In this document: positions 33,450 to 33,583 of the stretch, in pieces
How the letters are laid out: every line of letters begins with the position of its first letter
Position numbering within the stretch: the first letter of the stretch is position 1
From: Thiocapsa sp. KS1
GTDB taxonomy: Bacteria > Pseudomonadota > Gammaproteobacteria > Chromatiales > Chromatiaceae
Length of the DNA: 33,583 bases
Reading direction: 5' to 3'
Assembly: GCF_001499735.1 (NCBI RefSeq)
Contig: NZ_LN848257.1
Location: forward strand, 1,267,419 to 1,301,001
Notes under the pieces: generated by a model
Seen by the model: the letters and a program-made list of their open reading frames with translations, nothing else
Told to the model about the DNA's origin: nothing
The model's database searches: none
Translations under genes and position numbers: made by a program

Positions 33450-33538
33450 TTTAAACCGCGTCCGTTGCAACAGGCACTTTCCTCACGCGGACTCCGCGTC
33501 GCACTGACCCACTTGCGCCGCAGTAGACGCGGTTTAAA
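33450..33538. repeat. TAAACCGCGTC inverted-repeat element, copy E (upstream of cupin gene)
   Basis: An 89-bp element with perfect 13-bp arms TTTAAACCGCGTC (33450-33462) and GACGCGGTTTAAA (33526-33538). Inside, ACGCGG (33485-33490) and CCGCGT (33494-33499) form a short hairpin. It ends three bases before the proposed cupin start, so it would form the 5' leader of that message. The last 45 bases of the window hold nothing recognisable. Confidence 0.88.
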
Positions 33539-33583
33539 GAATAAGCAACCGTTCGACAACAAGCGATCCATCTTAGCCCCTCT

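Overview
The window is GC-rich, densely coding chromosomal DNA. The protein set points to a gammaproteobacterium, most likely a purple sulfur bacterium of the Chromatiaceae. It includes a ProS, FabA and IlvH-type small subunit close to the enterobacterial ones, a homodimeric AceE, a CrtA-type carotenoid monooxygenase (a marker of phototrophic carotenoid pathways) and partial cobalamin genes. No rRNA, tRNA, CRISPR array, integrase or transposase was seen. The taxonomic placement is inferred from protein resemblance only.

Layout. 1-3.7 kb: ilvB-ilvN-ilvC branched-chain amino-acid operon on the minus strand. 3.8-7.5 kb: a minus-strand PilZ protein, then proS and fabA on plus, with two heptanucleotide arrays between proS and fabA. 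7.7-14.5 kb: a CrtA-type monooxygenase (minus), an AAA-ATPase/PD-(D/E)XK protein (plus) and a 1381-residue envelope protein that looks like two fused copies of one ancestor (minus). 14.7-20.4 kb: alkaline phosphatase, a YibE/F membrane protein, a HAD hydrolase, a 57-residue basic/acidic protein and a DUF3422 protein, all plus. 20.4-25.8 kb: cobalamin genes cbiB-cbiZ and cobB (minus) and cobM (plus), interleaved with a Cys-rich CWC protein and a DUF29 protein. 26.1-32.6 kb: the pyruvate dehydrogenase operon aceE-aceF-lpdA. 32.6-33.5 kb: a minus-strand pair encoding a small cupin and a Kunitz/BPTI-type lipoprotein, with overlapping stop and start.

The most unusual signal is a family of short non-coding elements. 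Five full copies, each 85-89 bp, are bounded by inverted repeats of about 12 bp reading TAAACCGCGTCC...GGACGCGGTTTA, and there is one half copy. Interiors differ strongly in sequence but usually hold a hairpin, and total length is nearly constant. They sit in ilvB-ilvN, in ilvN-ilvC, after fabA, twice back to back in aceE-aceF, and just upstream of the cupin gene. At ilvB, ilvN and aceE the terminal repeat sequence supplies the stop codon of the preceding gene. One copy carries the same A-to-G change in both arms, which keeps pairing intact. A second repeat class consists of heptamer arrays (GGCTGGA, GGCTGGC and variants) in proS-fabA and ahead of aceE.

Functionally the region is mostly core metabolism (branched-chain amino acids, tRNA charging, unsaturated fatty acids, pyruvate oxidation, cobalamin) with a few poorly understood envelope and accessory genes.
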